Positions 1 through 10,742 of a stretch of DNA of 64,000 nt are shown here, one piece after another. Where the stretch lies: the NCBI GenBank assembly GCA_020736575.1, contig JAGPYM010000003.1, forward strand, positions 2,232,001 to 2,296,000, given 5' to 3'. The notes below the pieces were generated by a model. That model saw only the letters and a program-made list of their open reading frames with translations. It made no database searches and was not told the origin of the DNA. Both the position numbers and the translations under genes were made by a program. How positions within the stretch are numbered: the stretch's first letter is position 1; each line of letters opens with the position of its first letter. Source of the stretch: Thelonectria olida. Its lineage: Eukaryota; Ascomycota; Sordariomycetes; Hypocreales; Nectriaceae.

Positions 1-199
1 CTAAACCATCGCCTGGATAATTTCACGAACCTCGCGACAGCCTAAAGCTGATTCTCGCATTTGGCTTCTGTCTCATCATCTGTTCATTCCGGCGGCTTCC
101 ACGCCCAACTTCATTTCGCTCTTTATTTGCCGTTGACCTACTTTTCTTCGTTTTTGTCTCAATTTTCTTCATCCCCGCTCGCGCGATCGCTCTGCAACA

Positions 200-1751
200 A
201 TGACGGATAAGCTCCCCCCTAACTTGCTCGCGCTCTTCGCGCCGCGCCCGCCCCTGCGATGGGTCGAGGCACCCGATCATGCGCCTCAGAGTCGTAGAAC
301 CGCACCCATCGAAGGTGTCGCGGCCTTCCTGCCCGAGTTGCAAAGATACAAGGAGACGGACGAGTACAACCCCACCGAAAGCTGGCTGCAGAAGCGCGAT
401 CGCAAGAAGCTGGAGAGAAAGGAAGCCTCGGAGAAGCTTCGCGTCGATGCGCCCAATATCTGTAAGACCTTGATTTTGTCTCGCGAGAAGATGTGCAGTT
501 GCTGACCATTGCTTTGTAGACAAGCCCAATGAGGACCCCAACATCCGAGGTGATGCCTTCAAGACGCTCATTGTCGCACGTCTCAGCTACGATGCCGACG
601 AGCGAGACTTGGAGAAGGAGTTTGGCCGGTTCGGCCCTATTGAGCGTGTACGTCTTGCTCCTTGATCAACGATTCCATGACATCCTGCTAACTCAACAGT
701 AGATCCGAATCATCGTCGATACACGCGCTCATGAGAAACCCAACAAGAAGAAGAAGAACCATCGAGGATACGCCTTTGTCGTGTTTGAGCGCGAAAAGGA
801 CATGAGAGGTAAACCCATCCCCCATTCCCCCACCCTTCGCCGGACATGCCACTTTTTCCCGGATGTACCCTTTGAGATGTGGCCCTCAGGCTTGCCCTTC
901 TCTTGAAGTACCCCATGAGACACAAAGGGCCCTCAAGCTTGCCCGTCTCAGCCCCTTGATTTCTTTTGTCATACGTTTGAACGGCCAAGGTATTTTATGG
1001 TAAGAGTTACTGACACCAGCGCCCTGTGGCGCAACCATGAGTAGCTGCTCTGGATTCTTGCGATGGAATCCGCATCAAGGATCGACGTATCAAGGTAGAC
1101 GTCGAACGAGGCAGAACCGTGAAGGGATGGAAGCCTCGTCGACTGGGCGGTGGTCTTGGTGGCCGAGGTTACACCAAGTCAATGCCCTCGCGCCCCATGG
1201 GCCCCGGAGGAGGTTTCGGTGGAGGCTTCCGCGGAGGATTCAAGGGCTTCGACGGCGGACGCGGACGAGGCGGATTCCGTGGAGGCTTTGGAGGCCGAGG
1301 GGGTGGTTTCCGAAGTGGCGGCTATGACGGTCCTCGCGGTGATCGCAACGGGTACGGAGCACCGAGCGGAGCACCTTCCGGTCCTGGAGGGGACCGAAGG
1401 AACGGCTACGGCGACCGAGACCGCGGAGACAGGGGAGATCGTGACCGTGGAGACCGAGGAGACCGAGGAGACCGTGGTGGGTATGATCGAGGTGGTCGCT
1501 CATATGACGACAGACACGGCGGTTACCGTGACGGCGGCCACGGTGGCCACGGCGGCCGATTCGGCGATCGCGATAACCGTAGAACGGGCAGCAACATGGA
1601 GCCCATCGGTCGCAGAGAAGGCGGCAGGGATGGCGGTAGAGAAGGTGGGTATCGCGATCGGGACTACGACCGACCCCGGGACGACGACAGCGGCCGAAAG
1701 CGAGGATTCGAGGGCGGCCACGAAGATCCCAGGAAACTCCGTCGTTACTAA
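200..1751 (+). CDS. SNP1: U1 snRNP 70 kDa protein (U1-70K)
   Basis: This is the U1 snRNA-binding protein that helps U1 snRNP recognise 5' splice sites in the nucleus. Four exons are inferred: 200-461, 520-647, 703-808 and 1045-1751, giving 400 residues. The N-terminus ([15 protein letters not shown]) is the conserved U1-70K region. An RRM follows at about residues 100-180, with RNP2 as TLIVARL and RNP1 as RGYAFVVF, and then the family-typical [17 protein letters not shown] stretch. The C-terminal half is glycine/arginine-rich with many RGD, DRGDRG and RGGF units, rather than the RS-rich tail of animal U1-70K. Exon phases join cleanly at all three introns. The next gene, MRT4, converges on it. 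Family assignment is strong; splice sites are read by eye. Confidence 0.95.
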
Positions 1752-2503
1752 GTCACTCGCTGGGCTCTGGTGGGTTGTCGACTTGTCCGTTTCGTCACTG
1801 ATTTACTACTCCTTTTCACCAACGCTAAGTGTTTAACACCACGCAACAACCTTACCGAAGGACTATTCGCAACAACATGACCAGAATGCCACTACCTAGC
1901 TCGTCTATTTCCATTGCGGTAATCAGCACTAAACGGCCCGGACTCTTCCTTGTTTCGTTTGCTCAACCTCGCCACAAAGGCTCGACCTTTTCGAGATGGT
2001 TTAAGGCGGAAGGTAATGCCAAAACTACACACATACACATGTATTCTAATTGAACCCGGGGACGGAGAATTGAAGGGAGGATAGTAGTCGAATTGAAAGT
2101 AGCATGCAAACGGGGGCTACGATACTCGAGGTAAGGTCAGGTAAGGTCAGAGGTAAGGACTTCGTGACCTGCTTACCGCGGACTACCTCCGTTCTGACCC
2201 TAGGTTGGCCTACGAGGGTGACTTTGTGTTACTTTGCAATTTGCTCGTATCTTGTTATAGGAGCGTTTCGGAAGCTCGTTCAAGTATAGGTTTCAAGCTT
2301 CTTTCTTGATGTGTCTTTATTTTGTGCCATCCAGGGGCGGGTCTACCTGGTAGTCAACGTGATGCCCCGTATCCCATGGCCCTCAACGCCGAGATCCCAT
2401 AAAACGTGTCATGCTGGTATCAGTCATATGAACAGAATGAATGTGCCAATCCAAAATTCTAGCACCCCTTTTTTCGTGTTGCTTCCTCACGAGGAGGTGT
2501 GTT
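1752..2503. other. Intergenic, convergent 3' ends
   Basis: This stretch lies between the stop codons of U1-70K and MRT4 and presumably holds both 3' UTRs. A short direct repeat (aggtaaggtc, two copies, near 2131-2150) is visible. I see no gene. Confidence 0.6.
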
Positions 2504-3390
2504 TTAGTTCTCGTCCATGGCATTGGCGTTGACCTCGGTCACCTCCGAGGTAGCAGCGCTCCAGTACCTGAAGGGTTTTCGTTAGCCTCTCTAAGAGGGA
2601 AGAATCTAGAGACGGTGGGGATCAACTTACGCTACCACCTGGACCTTGAACTCGCTCAGGCACACGCCAAACAACTTGAGCAGCCTCGTTTGTCGCGAAT
2701 CCAGGATCTCGCCCTCCTTGCAAACAACGTACTCCTCGCCCTTGCCCTCCTCGTCGCCCAAGACGACGCGGCCCTTGACCATGCGGGTCGGCATGCCCAG
2801 ACGGCGCAGCTCGGGCTCGATGGTGTGCTCCAGCGGCACGTCGTGCTCGGCGGGCACCTCGCCAGCGGTGGCATAGACGACGCCAGTGGGGACGGAGAAG
2901 TCGCGCGAGGCAGGGACGCCGGCGCGAGCAAAGTCGACGGGGGCGAGGTTGTTGAAGTAAGAGAGGATGGCGTCGGCGGGACGGTTGGTCAGGACGAGGC
3001 CGACGGTGCCAGTGAGGAAGCGGGCGAGCTCGTCGATGCCCGGGGCGATGGCCTCGGCGGGGGTTTGGCCGAGGGCCTTGGCCATGAGCTTTGTCTTGCC
3101 GAAGAAGAGGCTATGAGAAGCAGTAGTTAGTTTTCAATTGCGATTTTCTACGCGGGGGCTTTCTCCGTATGAGGCGCCCATGAGAGTGAGGTGACATACC
3201 GGCTGTCGGAAAGCTCACGCCTCACTTCCTTGAGATAGCTGTTGCGCATGTTGTCGACGCTGAAAACGAAGCAGGTCTGGTATTCGGGAATGGCGTCGCG
3301 AATGTTCTGGAAGAGCTTGTCCTTGTCCTCGCGGGTCTTCTTGTTGACCTGGGTGAGGTGGACGACCTTTGAGCGTTTTGACTTGGGCAT
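2504..3390 (-). CDS. MRT4: Ribosome assembly factor Mrt4 (mRNA turnover protein 4)
   Basis: Mrt4 is a paralogue of ribosomal stalk protein P0. It holds the stalk site on pre-60S particles in the nucleolus until P0 replaces it. Three exons are inferred on the minus strand: 3390-3200, 3110-2631 and 2567-2504, giving 244 residues, close to the 236 of the yeast protein. It starts [15 protein letters not shown], the family signature, and continues through the L10-like fold ([14 protein letters not shown], then [13 protein letters not shown]). It ends at the Mrt4 C-terminal domain and lacks the acidic stalk-binding tail of P0, which separates it from RPP0. The last exon codes for only 21 residues, including [22 protein letters not shown] element lies about 230 bases upstream of the start. 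Confidence 0.95.
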
Positions 3391-3620
3391 TTTGGCGGAT
3401 TCTTATGCGGATGCGACTTTTGGTGTTGTGTTGGAGGGGATGGTCGAAAAGGGAATCGACGTCTGTTGACTTTGTGGGAATTTCCCTTGCCGTTGGAAAA
3501 GAGACAATGGAGGCGGGCGGGCGAGAATTGGATGTCGTCGGGAGATGAGGTGGAAAAGATCAAAAGTTGAGCGGTCGGTCGTTCTGCCGCTACACAACGA
3601 AGTTTACTGATAAGATTGTA

Positions 3621-3630
3621 GAAAAATTTC
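3621..3630. promoter_or_regulatory. RRPE-like element upstream of MRT4
   Basis: The bases gaaaaatttc match nine bases (GAAAAATTT) of the yeast ribosomal RNA processing element TGAAAAATTT. That element is found before ribosome-biogenesis genes and is bound by Stb3. The site is 231 bases upstream of the MRT4 start. A single short A/T-rich match can occur by chance. Confidence 0.4.
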
Positions 3631-4013
3631 GCTGGCCAGGGACCAAAAAATTCAGGTGGGCGGTGGGACCCCGCAATTGGCGTTCACCGAGAGAGCAGAG
3701 TGGGGCTTCACCGAGGTGAGAGAGGGAGGCACGTAGGTACTTCCTGTAGGTATCAATGTTGACTTCATCGCATCACGCTCCATCAAGGTGACTGTCTGGC
3801 AACCTCGGGTACCTACTTACCCAGGCAAGTATATAGGTAGTAAAAAAAAAAGTGCTTGGTTTTTCAGCGAAGTAGCTCGATTTAAAATACGAACTGGTAC
3901 TGTTCAGTGACGCCTTCGCTTGTCTTGGGGTTCGAGTCGTAGCAAACACTCTCTTCCAAACACTACTTTTTTTTTAGTCCAAGTAGGCAAGGTGGGTGAA
4001 AGTATTGTAGAGC

Positions 4014-4041
4014 TTTCTTTTTCTTTTTCTTTTTCTTTTTC
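4014..4041. repeat. TTTTTC hexanucleotide microsatellite
   Basis: About four tandem copies of a tttttc-type unit are visible in a non-coding spacer. Confidence 0.8.
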
Positions 4042-4334
4042 CCTCAGACAGGTGAAGGAGTTGAATCTTTCAACACTTCTATCCTTTTTTGTGGTACTCA
4101 CAGGAAAATGTCTGTTGAGGACGCAGTCACATCTGTAAGTGAACCGTACTCAAGGAAACCACACCCAGATGTACCCTGAGACTTGATGATCTCAAATTAA
4201 CGCTCCTTACATGTCCTCATGTCACATTTACAAGTAGCGGCTAGTGGTGGACTTTATTTGACTGTAAGGATTGGCAAACTCCTCCTTTCTCCCTACCATG
4301 TCTTCGCATAACCCGCCTTTGCTCCATTCCTGGC

Positions 4335-4453
4335 ACATACGACCATAGCCCTTTGATAATACTGGATCCCGTCTGCTCTCCGCACGTCAAGCTGAGGAGC
4401 GCTCGAGTAGTAGTTGGGTCGGTGACGACCAGCGAATGCCGAGTGTTGTATGT
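4335..4453 (+). rRNA. 5S ribosomal RNA (dispersed copy, variant)
   Basis: This 119-base stretch begins acatacgaccatag and ends gttgtatgt, which pair as helix I of 5S rRNA. It contains the conserved blocks ggatcccgtctgctctcc and agtagttgggtcggtgacga. The ggtcg-gtga-cgacc hairpin forms helix IV. The bases gctcg near the middle pair with cgagt near the end as helix V, and cttTga pairs with tcaag as helix II with a bulge. Filamentous ascomycetes scatter single 5S genes between protein genes, so the context fits. The middle (about 4350-4410) differs from the 5S sequences I remember, so it may be an isotype or an ageing copy. A T5 run, the possible Pol III stop, lies only about 20 bases past the end. 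Confidence 0.85.
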
Positions 4454-4967
4454 AATTCTTGCCCTTGGGTCATCTTTTTGTCCGTTGTGTTGTTGGTAGT
4501 TGATTGCGAGCTGAACTGTGTTAGGATGGAACGGGAATGGCCACGACAACACAAGTGACGGTTCTTTTTTCTCTCTCCCTGGATAACGATAACCCACTCG
4601 GCAGTTCATTTAAGGGCCGATTCTCGGGGCTGATTGGCCCAGCAGCTAGTTAGCTATCTGGCTATCTCGACTATCATGTCCGGGCAACTATGACGCTAAT
4701 GCGGAGTGCGAATGTTTCCCGCGGCAAACCTCCAACATCCGTATCTCGATGAGCCAGCAGCTGCCTCGCTCCCCACGGGGTATCAAATCATGGGCGTTAC
4801 GGTTTCGTGAATTCGATGGGGGCGATTCACCCGAGATGGTCACCATATTTGATGCAAGTGCGGGATTTTGGCAATCGAGTTGCCCATGAAGTGTAACCCT
4901 CCTCGATATTTAAATGGTCTTATCAACTCGGTAAATCTTCTCATTAGAACTGATTAATTCTTGAATC
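4454..4967. other. Intergenic, promoter of the threonine aldolase gene
   Basis: This separates the 5S gene from the aldolase start. The last 100 bases are A/T-rich with a tatttaaatgg stretch near 4908-4918 that could serve as a TATA-like element. Nothing else is recognised. Confidence 0.4.
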
Positions 4968-6261
4968 ATGCCTACCGCAACTACCAACACCGAGACCATC
5001 TTTTCGCCTACCATCAAGGCACAATGGAAGTCTTCCGCCGCAAAGGCATCCAGAGACTTTCGCTCCGATGTTGTCACAGTTCCAACCGAAACGATGATGC
5101 AGGTAATTACTTCTTAACCTCCTATTATCCTATCCCATCTTCAAAGCCAGTTGGTGGCTGACTTCTCGCAAGGCCATCTTGGAGGCTTCTGTCAATGATG
5201 ACATTTACGACAATGAAGGCGACCCTTCGGTGAAGGCTCTCGAAGCCAAGCTCATCGCGTTGACGGGCAAGGACGCTGCTCTCTGGGCCCTCTCGGGCAC
5301 TCAGGGAAATCAGATATGCCTCCGAACCCATCTGACCCAACCGCCACACACGGTTCTTCTCGACTATCGCGCCCATGTGCATTGCTGGGAGTCGGGTGCT
5401 CTGCCCGTCTTCTCCCAGGCCTCGGCCACGACCGTCCATCCCAAAAACGGAGTGCACCTAACTCTCGATGATGTCAAGGCCAACATGATTGCAGATGGAA
5501 ACAGTAAGTCTTGCCTTCAGCCAGGGCCAATTCACCTTGTGTTAACCATATTATCAGTCCACTTCCCACCTACAAGAGTTGTCGCCCTAGAAAACACCCT
5601 GAGCGGCACAATCCTCCCTCTGGCAGATGCGAAAGCCATTTCCGAGTTTGTGCGGTCGTTTCCGGTGCCTGAAGGCCAAAAGCCCATTGCCATGCACCTG
5701 GACGCTGCCCGCGTATTCGACGGTGTAGTTGGCGAAGGCGTCGACCTCAAGGAATACGCGGCCTGCTTCGACAGCATGTCAATTTGCCTTGCCAAGGGCA
5801 TTGGTGCTCCTATGGGGAGCATCATCCTCGGAAGCAAACAGTTCATCGAACGCGCCAAGTGGTATCGCAAGATGTTCGGCGGCGGCACTCGTCAGCCCGG
5901 CATGATGGCGGCGGCGGCCCACGCGGCACTTGACTACAGCTTGCCACGACTGAGCCAGGTCCATGCCTTGACCAAGGAGACTGCAATCGAGCTCGAGAAG
6001 CTGGGCTACAAGTTTGCGCTTCCGGTGCAAACAAACATGATCGTGTTGGATCTGGACGCAGTTGACATCCCTCCAGCCGCTTTCGTCGAGTATTGCGCGG
6101 AGCAGAGGATTGCAGTTTTCCCCAACGGAAGGCTCGTGTTCCATCATCAAACCAGCCAAGAGGGCGCAGATGGATTGGTCGCTGCTTTGAGGAAGTTGAT
6201 GGAGGCGAAGAAGAGCGGTGCTAAGTTGAGCACTGAGGAAGTTCATGGAGGATACTCATGA
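4968..6261 (+). CDS. GLY1: L-threonine aldolase (PLP-dependent)
   Basis: This cytosolic enzyme splits L-threonine or L-allo-threonine into glycine and acetaldehyde. Exons 4968-5102, 5173-5503 and 5558-6261 give 389 residues, the usual family length. The second intron (54 bases) is open in frame, but it has a clean gtaagt donor and splits an isoleucine codon that restores the family sequence (NIHFPPTRVVALENT). Visible family features are the N-terminal FRSDVVTVPTETM, the NDDIYDNEGDPSV segment, ALENTLSGTILP, HLDAARVFD and the PLP-lysine loop SICLAKGIGAPMGS, with the lysine at about residue 235. The start at 4968 precedes the first conserved block by about 30 residues. D-amino-acid oxidase follows in the same direction 685 bases downstream. 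Confidence 0.93.
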
Positions 6262-6946
6262 ATGAGCTGTAAATACCTACCTAAGTAATTGGTCGTTTCT
6301 ACAACACCATCATTTTTAGTCGTTGATACTATATGGAAGCATTTGAACAATTCATCAATAAGAGCATAGAACATTATTCTGTCTATACTCGATATTTCAC
6401 TCCCACTGGTTGACAAGCTTCTTCACTACCAAGCTCACAGCCTCAGCCCTTCTGCGTCGCAAAACCAACCGCTCTTCTCGCCTGGTTACCAAATCCAGAC
6501 CTACACATTCATCATACCTCTGAGACCTTCTTAGCCAACAAGACCGACAAATGTCAGCAGTCCCTGTGTATCCCCATTCCCCCGCGGAGCCGGGCCCACA
6601 AAAGCGGCCGGTTCACCGCGGCTGGTGACGGCGCCGGAAACCGGAGCATACCGGTGCAGTTGTCCGCGGAATACTCGCGATGGGTAACATCGGGCTTATC
6701 ACTGCCATGGTGGTACCCCAGGTCGAGTTCGAGCCATCTCGTGATTGGATTGTTGCTCTCCGGGCCGAAGAATGACAGCAATGTTGCCGAAGTCGCTAAT
6801 GCAGGTTGCCTTAAGTTCATAAGCTGCTTGATAAGGACGACGTCTGCGTGATCAAAAGGCAGACTTGTTTCCATTCAGACAGGACCAACGAGAAACTAAA
6901 ACCGTCATCTCGAGTCAAACAACTACCAAGGCCTAAAAACGCCATC
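6262..6946. other. Intergenic between aldolase and D-amino-acid oxidase
   Basis: This contains the aldolase 3' UTR and the oxidase promoter. A Puf3-type site lies at 6268-6275, and one TGATAAGG (GATA-factor type) motif lies near 6830. No coding region is seen. Confidence 0.5.
6268..6275 (+). promoter_or_regulatory. Puf3/Pumilio-type RNA site in the aldolase 3' UTR
   Basis: TGTAAATA, a perfect match to the UGUANAUA consensus, begins 7 bases after the stop codon. The PUF protein encoded at 23885-26557 carries the recognition residues expected for this consensus. An eight-base match is weak evidence alone. Confidence 0.35.
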
Positions 6947-8250
6947 ATGACTGAAAAGAGAATCGTAGTGGTTGGGTAAGTTCCAGTTTGAACACTGACG
7001 AGAGCAATACCTGATTCTTCGTTACAGAGCTGGAGTAGCAGGCTTGACTACTGCGCTGCTCTTATCCAAGAATCCACGATACGAAATCACAGTTGCTGCC
7101 AAGCACATGCCGGGAGACTATGATATTCAATACGCATCCCCTTGGGCTGGAGCCAATTTCATGCCGTAAGGTGGCCGCGTTGACACACGAAACCTAGGAG
7201 CTGACAATTTACCTTGCAGCGTGTCTGTGGGAGGTACGCCCGATGCGGACTGGGACCGCAATACTTGGATCGCTCTAGAAGAGCTGGCCAGGACCGACCC
7301 TGGGGCTGGAATTCACTTTCAGAGTGAGTCCGTCTTGGCTTCATCGGGGGATTTCTCGTTAACCTTGTGCAGAGACGAGAATCTTCAACCGAAAGAAGGA
7401 TATAGGAAGTGCTACGGCAAAGTGGTTCTCAGAGCTTCTCTCGCCCACTCCTTGGTGGAGGACTCTGTTCCCCGATGTGAGCGAGACCTGAATGCTTCTT
7501 GATGAGAACATTGAAGCTCACTGGCCACAGTATAAGCAAATCCCCAAGGCTGAGCTTCCCTGGGGCGTCGACAATGGGCACAAGTTCACGTCGGTATGCA
7601 TCAACACGGCCATCTACCTACCGTGGCTAGTTTCGCAGTGCCTCAAGAACGGCGTCGTCTTCAAGCGTGCAGCCTTCTCGCACATCAACGACGCTGCAGC
7701 TCAGGGCCTGCACCATAGTGGCAAGGCAGCTGATATTGTCCTGAACTGTACCGGTTTGGCCTCCCGCAGCCTCGGCGGGGTTGCAGACGAGCTAGTCCAG
7801 CCTGCTAGGGGTCAGATTGTTGTAGTACGCAACACGACAGATGAGATGCTGTCCATCTCGGGCACGGATGATGGCCCTGACGAGGCCATGTACATCATGT
7901 CTCGAGCAGCGGGAGGCGGAACCATCCTTGGTGGATGCTACCAGAAGGGCAGCTGGGAGTCGCAGCCAGATGCAACGCTTGCGTTGAGAATCATGAACCG
8001 GTGTGTCAAAGCTTGTCCTGAATTGACGAACGGACGAGGCATTGAGGCGCTCGACGTGATTCGCCACGGCGTCGGACTGAGGCCTGTCCGGGAGGGCGGT
8101 GCCCGAATTGAGAAGGAAAGGATCGAGGGGACTTGGGTGGTGCACAACTACGGCCATGGAGGTGCGGGATACCAATGCTCGTACGGGTATGCGCAAGCAG
8201 CGGTGAAGCTTGTTGACGAAGTTTCCAGTCTGGCAAAGTCAAGGTTGTGA
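6947..8250 (+). CDS. DAO1: D-amino-acid oxidase, peroxisomal
   Basis: This FAD enzyme oxidatively deaminates D-amino acids to 2-oxo acids, ammonia and hydrogen peroxide. Five exons are inferred: 6947-6975, 7028-7165, 7220-7323, 7373-7476 and 7531-8250, giving 364 residues. Residues 6-15 hold the FAD-binding GxGxxG (VVVGAGVAG). The motif [10 protein letters not shown] and the segment [15 protein letters not shown] follow. The DAO signature near the C-terminus is [19 protein letters not shown]. The protein ends in SRL, a peroxisomal PTS1 signal, which fits the hydrogen peroxide product. All exon phases agree. The gene lies downstream of threonine aldolase on the same strand; both act on amino acids, but co-regulation is only inferred. 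Confidence 0.95.
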
Positions 8251-8964
8251 GAAAACTTTGCGAGGAAAGATTGTGAGAAAAGCATATAAGTAAATGTTGA
8301 TGCAATTTTTGAGTTGTTGAGAGGAGACTATCGTGAGATCTAAGTTAGGCAGGTACCTCCCGCGCATTACGGTACCTCTTACTGAGTTGACTGCCACAGC
8401 GCACAGACCAAGTGTCCGCAAAACCTGAGGTGCTAATCCCTGTTGTGTGCGCGTGTGTTATTTTTTTTCCCTTTGAACCTTCTCGGCCGCACAAACCATC
8501 ATCACCTTACCCATCAACCAAACTCTCGTCTTCCATCTCCTCGGTCGAAACCCTCGCAGACCCAAGGCTTTTTATTCTCTCTCTTCCCCTCTCTCCCCCG
8601 TCTGTCCATCTTCAATCTCAACTTCTTCATCGTCTCCTCTATCTCCTCGAGGATTTTCTTTGTTCCGACGCCTTCGATCCAGTTCCGCCACCGATCCACC
8701 CCTCCCAATCTCGAAACCCCGTCTCTGTTCCTCGACTTTGTCATCAAGCTTCTTCCTCGCCGCCATAGTTCGACTGAATACTCCGTCGTCCATCTCTAGC
8801 ACTTCAATAGGAGACCCTTGAGCTTCCTTTCTCTTTTGTCTCCTTCTCGTCTCCACTGAACCCGCTTCCTCGCGATCGCTCTCCTCCTCCCGCGCTCGCA
8901 CCTGCTCTAATTTTCGCTACTCTCGGGCCTTCCTCCGCGCACTCCTTAGAATCACATCGCCATC
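8251..8964. other. Pyrimidine-rich leader of the NTF2-RRM gene
   Basis: From about 8460 the plus strand is strongly C/T-rich, as is common in fungal promoters and 5' UTRs near transcription starts. The ORFs here are products of that composition. Nothing else is recognised. Confidence 0.5.
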
Positions 8965-10742
8965 ATGGCCTCCAACGGTAATTCCACCCTTCAGGATCAG
9001 TACAAGGAAACCCCAGTCCAACCAGAAATAGCTCCCGTCGCCGCCGCTCCCTCCGAAGCCCCTACCTCGGCTGCCGGAAACAACCTGTCCAAGGATGAGG
9101 TTGGCTGGTACTTCGTCGAGCAATACTACACAACTCTAAGCAAATCCCCCGAGAAGCTCCATGTATGCATGATTTCCACCCCTTATGCCATGATTTTCAT
9201 ATTGACCCCACATCCATAGCTTTTCTACAGCAAGCGTTCGCAATTCGTCTACGGTCGCGAGGCTGAAGTCGCCAACGTCTCAGTTGGCCGACAGGTATGT
9301 CAAATCCATCGCTATTCACACTTGGCCCACCTAGCTTACCAAACATATCCACATAGGCCATTCAGGAGCGTATCAAGTCCCTCGAGTTCCAGGACTGCAA
9401 GGTCCGCGTTTCCAACGTCGACTCCCAGGCTTCTTTCGAAAACATTGTCATCCAAGTCATCGGCGAAACCTCCAACAAGTCAGGCGAGCCCAAGAAGTTT
9501 GTTCAGACCTTCGTGCTCGCTCAACAGCCTTCCGGTTATTTCGTTCTCAACGACATTCTACGATACATCGACGAGGACACTGATGACGAGTCTGCTGAGG
9601 CTGTCGAGGAGGCTGTCGAAGAAGCTGCCGAGGAGACTCCTGAAGTGCCCGAGGTAGCCGTTGAGATCGCTGTTAAGATCGCCGCTCCCGAGGAGCCTGA
9701 GTCTGCTGAGGAGACTAAGGAGCCTGAAGAGGCACCCGCCGAGCTCGAAGTTGCCGCTGTCGATGAGAAGCTTGAGGAAGCCGCTTCCAAGGATGACGTT
9801 GCCTTGAATGGCAGCGTCACCGAGGAGGCCGCTGAGTCCTCCCCTGAAGATGTCAAGGCTCCCGAGACCAAGCCCGCTGTCGCAGATATCGACCCTGAGA
9901 CCACCGTTCAGGAGCTTGCTGAGGAGGATGCCAAGGAGACTGAGACGCCTAAGGATCCGACTCCTACTCCCGTGGCCAAGCCCATCGCTGCTCCTCCTGC
10001 CGAGCCCGCCGCTCCCCCTAAGCCCATGACTTGGGCCAGCCGTGCTGCTGCTGCTGCCGGTCCCAAGCCTGTGGTCCCTCTCGCCAAGACTCCTACGCCT
10101 CCCGTGTCTGGTCAGAGCCGTGCCCCAGCTCCCGCTGCTCCTACCTCGCAACCCACTGCTCCCCCCGCCGCTGTCCCTGCCGCTGCCCCCGCCGCCGAGG
10201 TTAAGGACAACGCTGGCTGGCAGACTGCCGGTTCTGACTCTAAGCGACAAAACCGACCTCAATCCATCTCCAATGCCCCCACCGAGAAGGAGGGAACCCA
10301 CGGTTACGTTAAGTATGTGACGGACAAGGTTCAGGACTCCGAGCTCCGTGCAGCCCTAGCTGCTCACGGCGAGTTGACTTATTTTGACATCAACCGCCAG
10401 AAGGTATATGACGAGAATTACGACTTAGAGAAACACACGCTAACTAAAATCTAGAACTGCGCCTTCGTTGAGTACAAGACCCCTGAGGGCTACCAGGCTG
10501 CTGTTGCCGCCAACCCCCACACCGTGAATGGCGAGAACATCGTTGTTGAGCCTCGCCGACCCAAGGCCAATGCCTATGGAGGTAGCGGTTATGGATCTGG
10601 CCGAGGCGGAGCTCCCCGAGGCCGTGGAGGCTTCGATGGCAACCGATCCGGCAGCCAGGGACCTCGCGGAAACTTCTCGGGTCAGAACCGAGGACGTGGT
10701 GGTGCCCGGGGTCGCGGTGGCGCCCAGTCCAGCAATGCCTAA
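8965..10742 (+). CDS. NTF2 and RRM domain protein (G3BP/Bre5-like)
   Basis: This is a cytoplasmic RNA-binding scaffold of the G3BP class. The yeast relative Bre5 is the cofactor of deubiquitinase Ubp3. Exons are 8965-9162, 9220-9294, 9357-10403 and 10455-10742, giving 535 residues. An NTF2-like domain occupies about residues 45-185 (VGWYFVEQYYTTLSKSPEKLH, then FYSKRSQFVYG and FVQTFVLAQQPSGYFVLNDI). A long low-complexity Glu/Ala/Pro/Val-rich linker follows. Near the C-terminus lies an RRM (HGYVKYVTDKV, then NCAFVEYKTPEGYQAA), ending in an RGG-type tail. The order NTF2, acidic linker, RRM, RGG is diagnostic for the family. The start codon lies at the end of a C/T-rich leader and gives a normal N-terminus. 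Confidence 0.93.

Larger units (their letters stand above)
3391..4334. other. Intergenic, MRT4 promoter side
   Basis: This holds the MRT4 upstream region and spacer before the 5S gene. It contains an RRPE-like site (3621-3630), several gtaggtac-type short motifs (3730-3840), poly-A and poly-T runs, and a TTTTTC-type hexamer repeat at about 4014-4041. Small ORFs here do not look coding. Confidence 0.5.

Noticed and set aside
1150..1836. 228-codon plus-strand ORF in the U1-70K tail
   Set aside because: It is a frame shadow of the Gly/Arg/Asp repeats.
4241..4609. 122-codon minus-strand ORF
   Set aside because: It lies across the 5S rRNA gene and has no protein features.
5504..5557. Open 18-codon insert in threonine aldolase
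   Set aside because: It has gtaagt and cag ends, and removal restores the family sequence, so it is an intron.
8412..8799. Two 118-codon ORFs before the NTF2-RRM gene
   Set aside because: They are low-complexity Ser/Pro/Leu frames made by a C/T-rich leader.
9558..10301. Long minus-strand ORF (247 codons) opposite the NTF2-RRM gene
   Set aside because: It is antisense to the repetitive Glu/Ala/Pro linker; its composition is a mirror of those codons and it has no domain.
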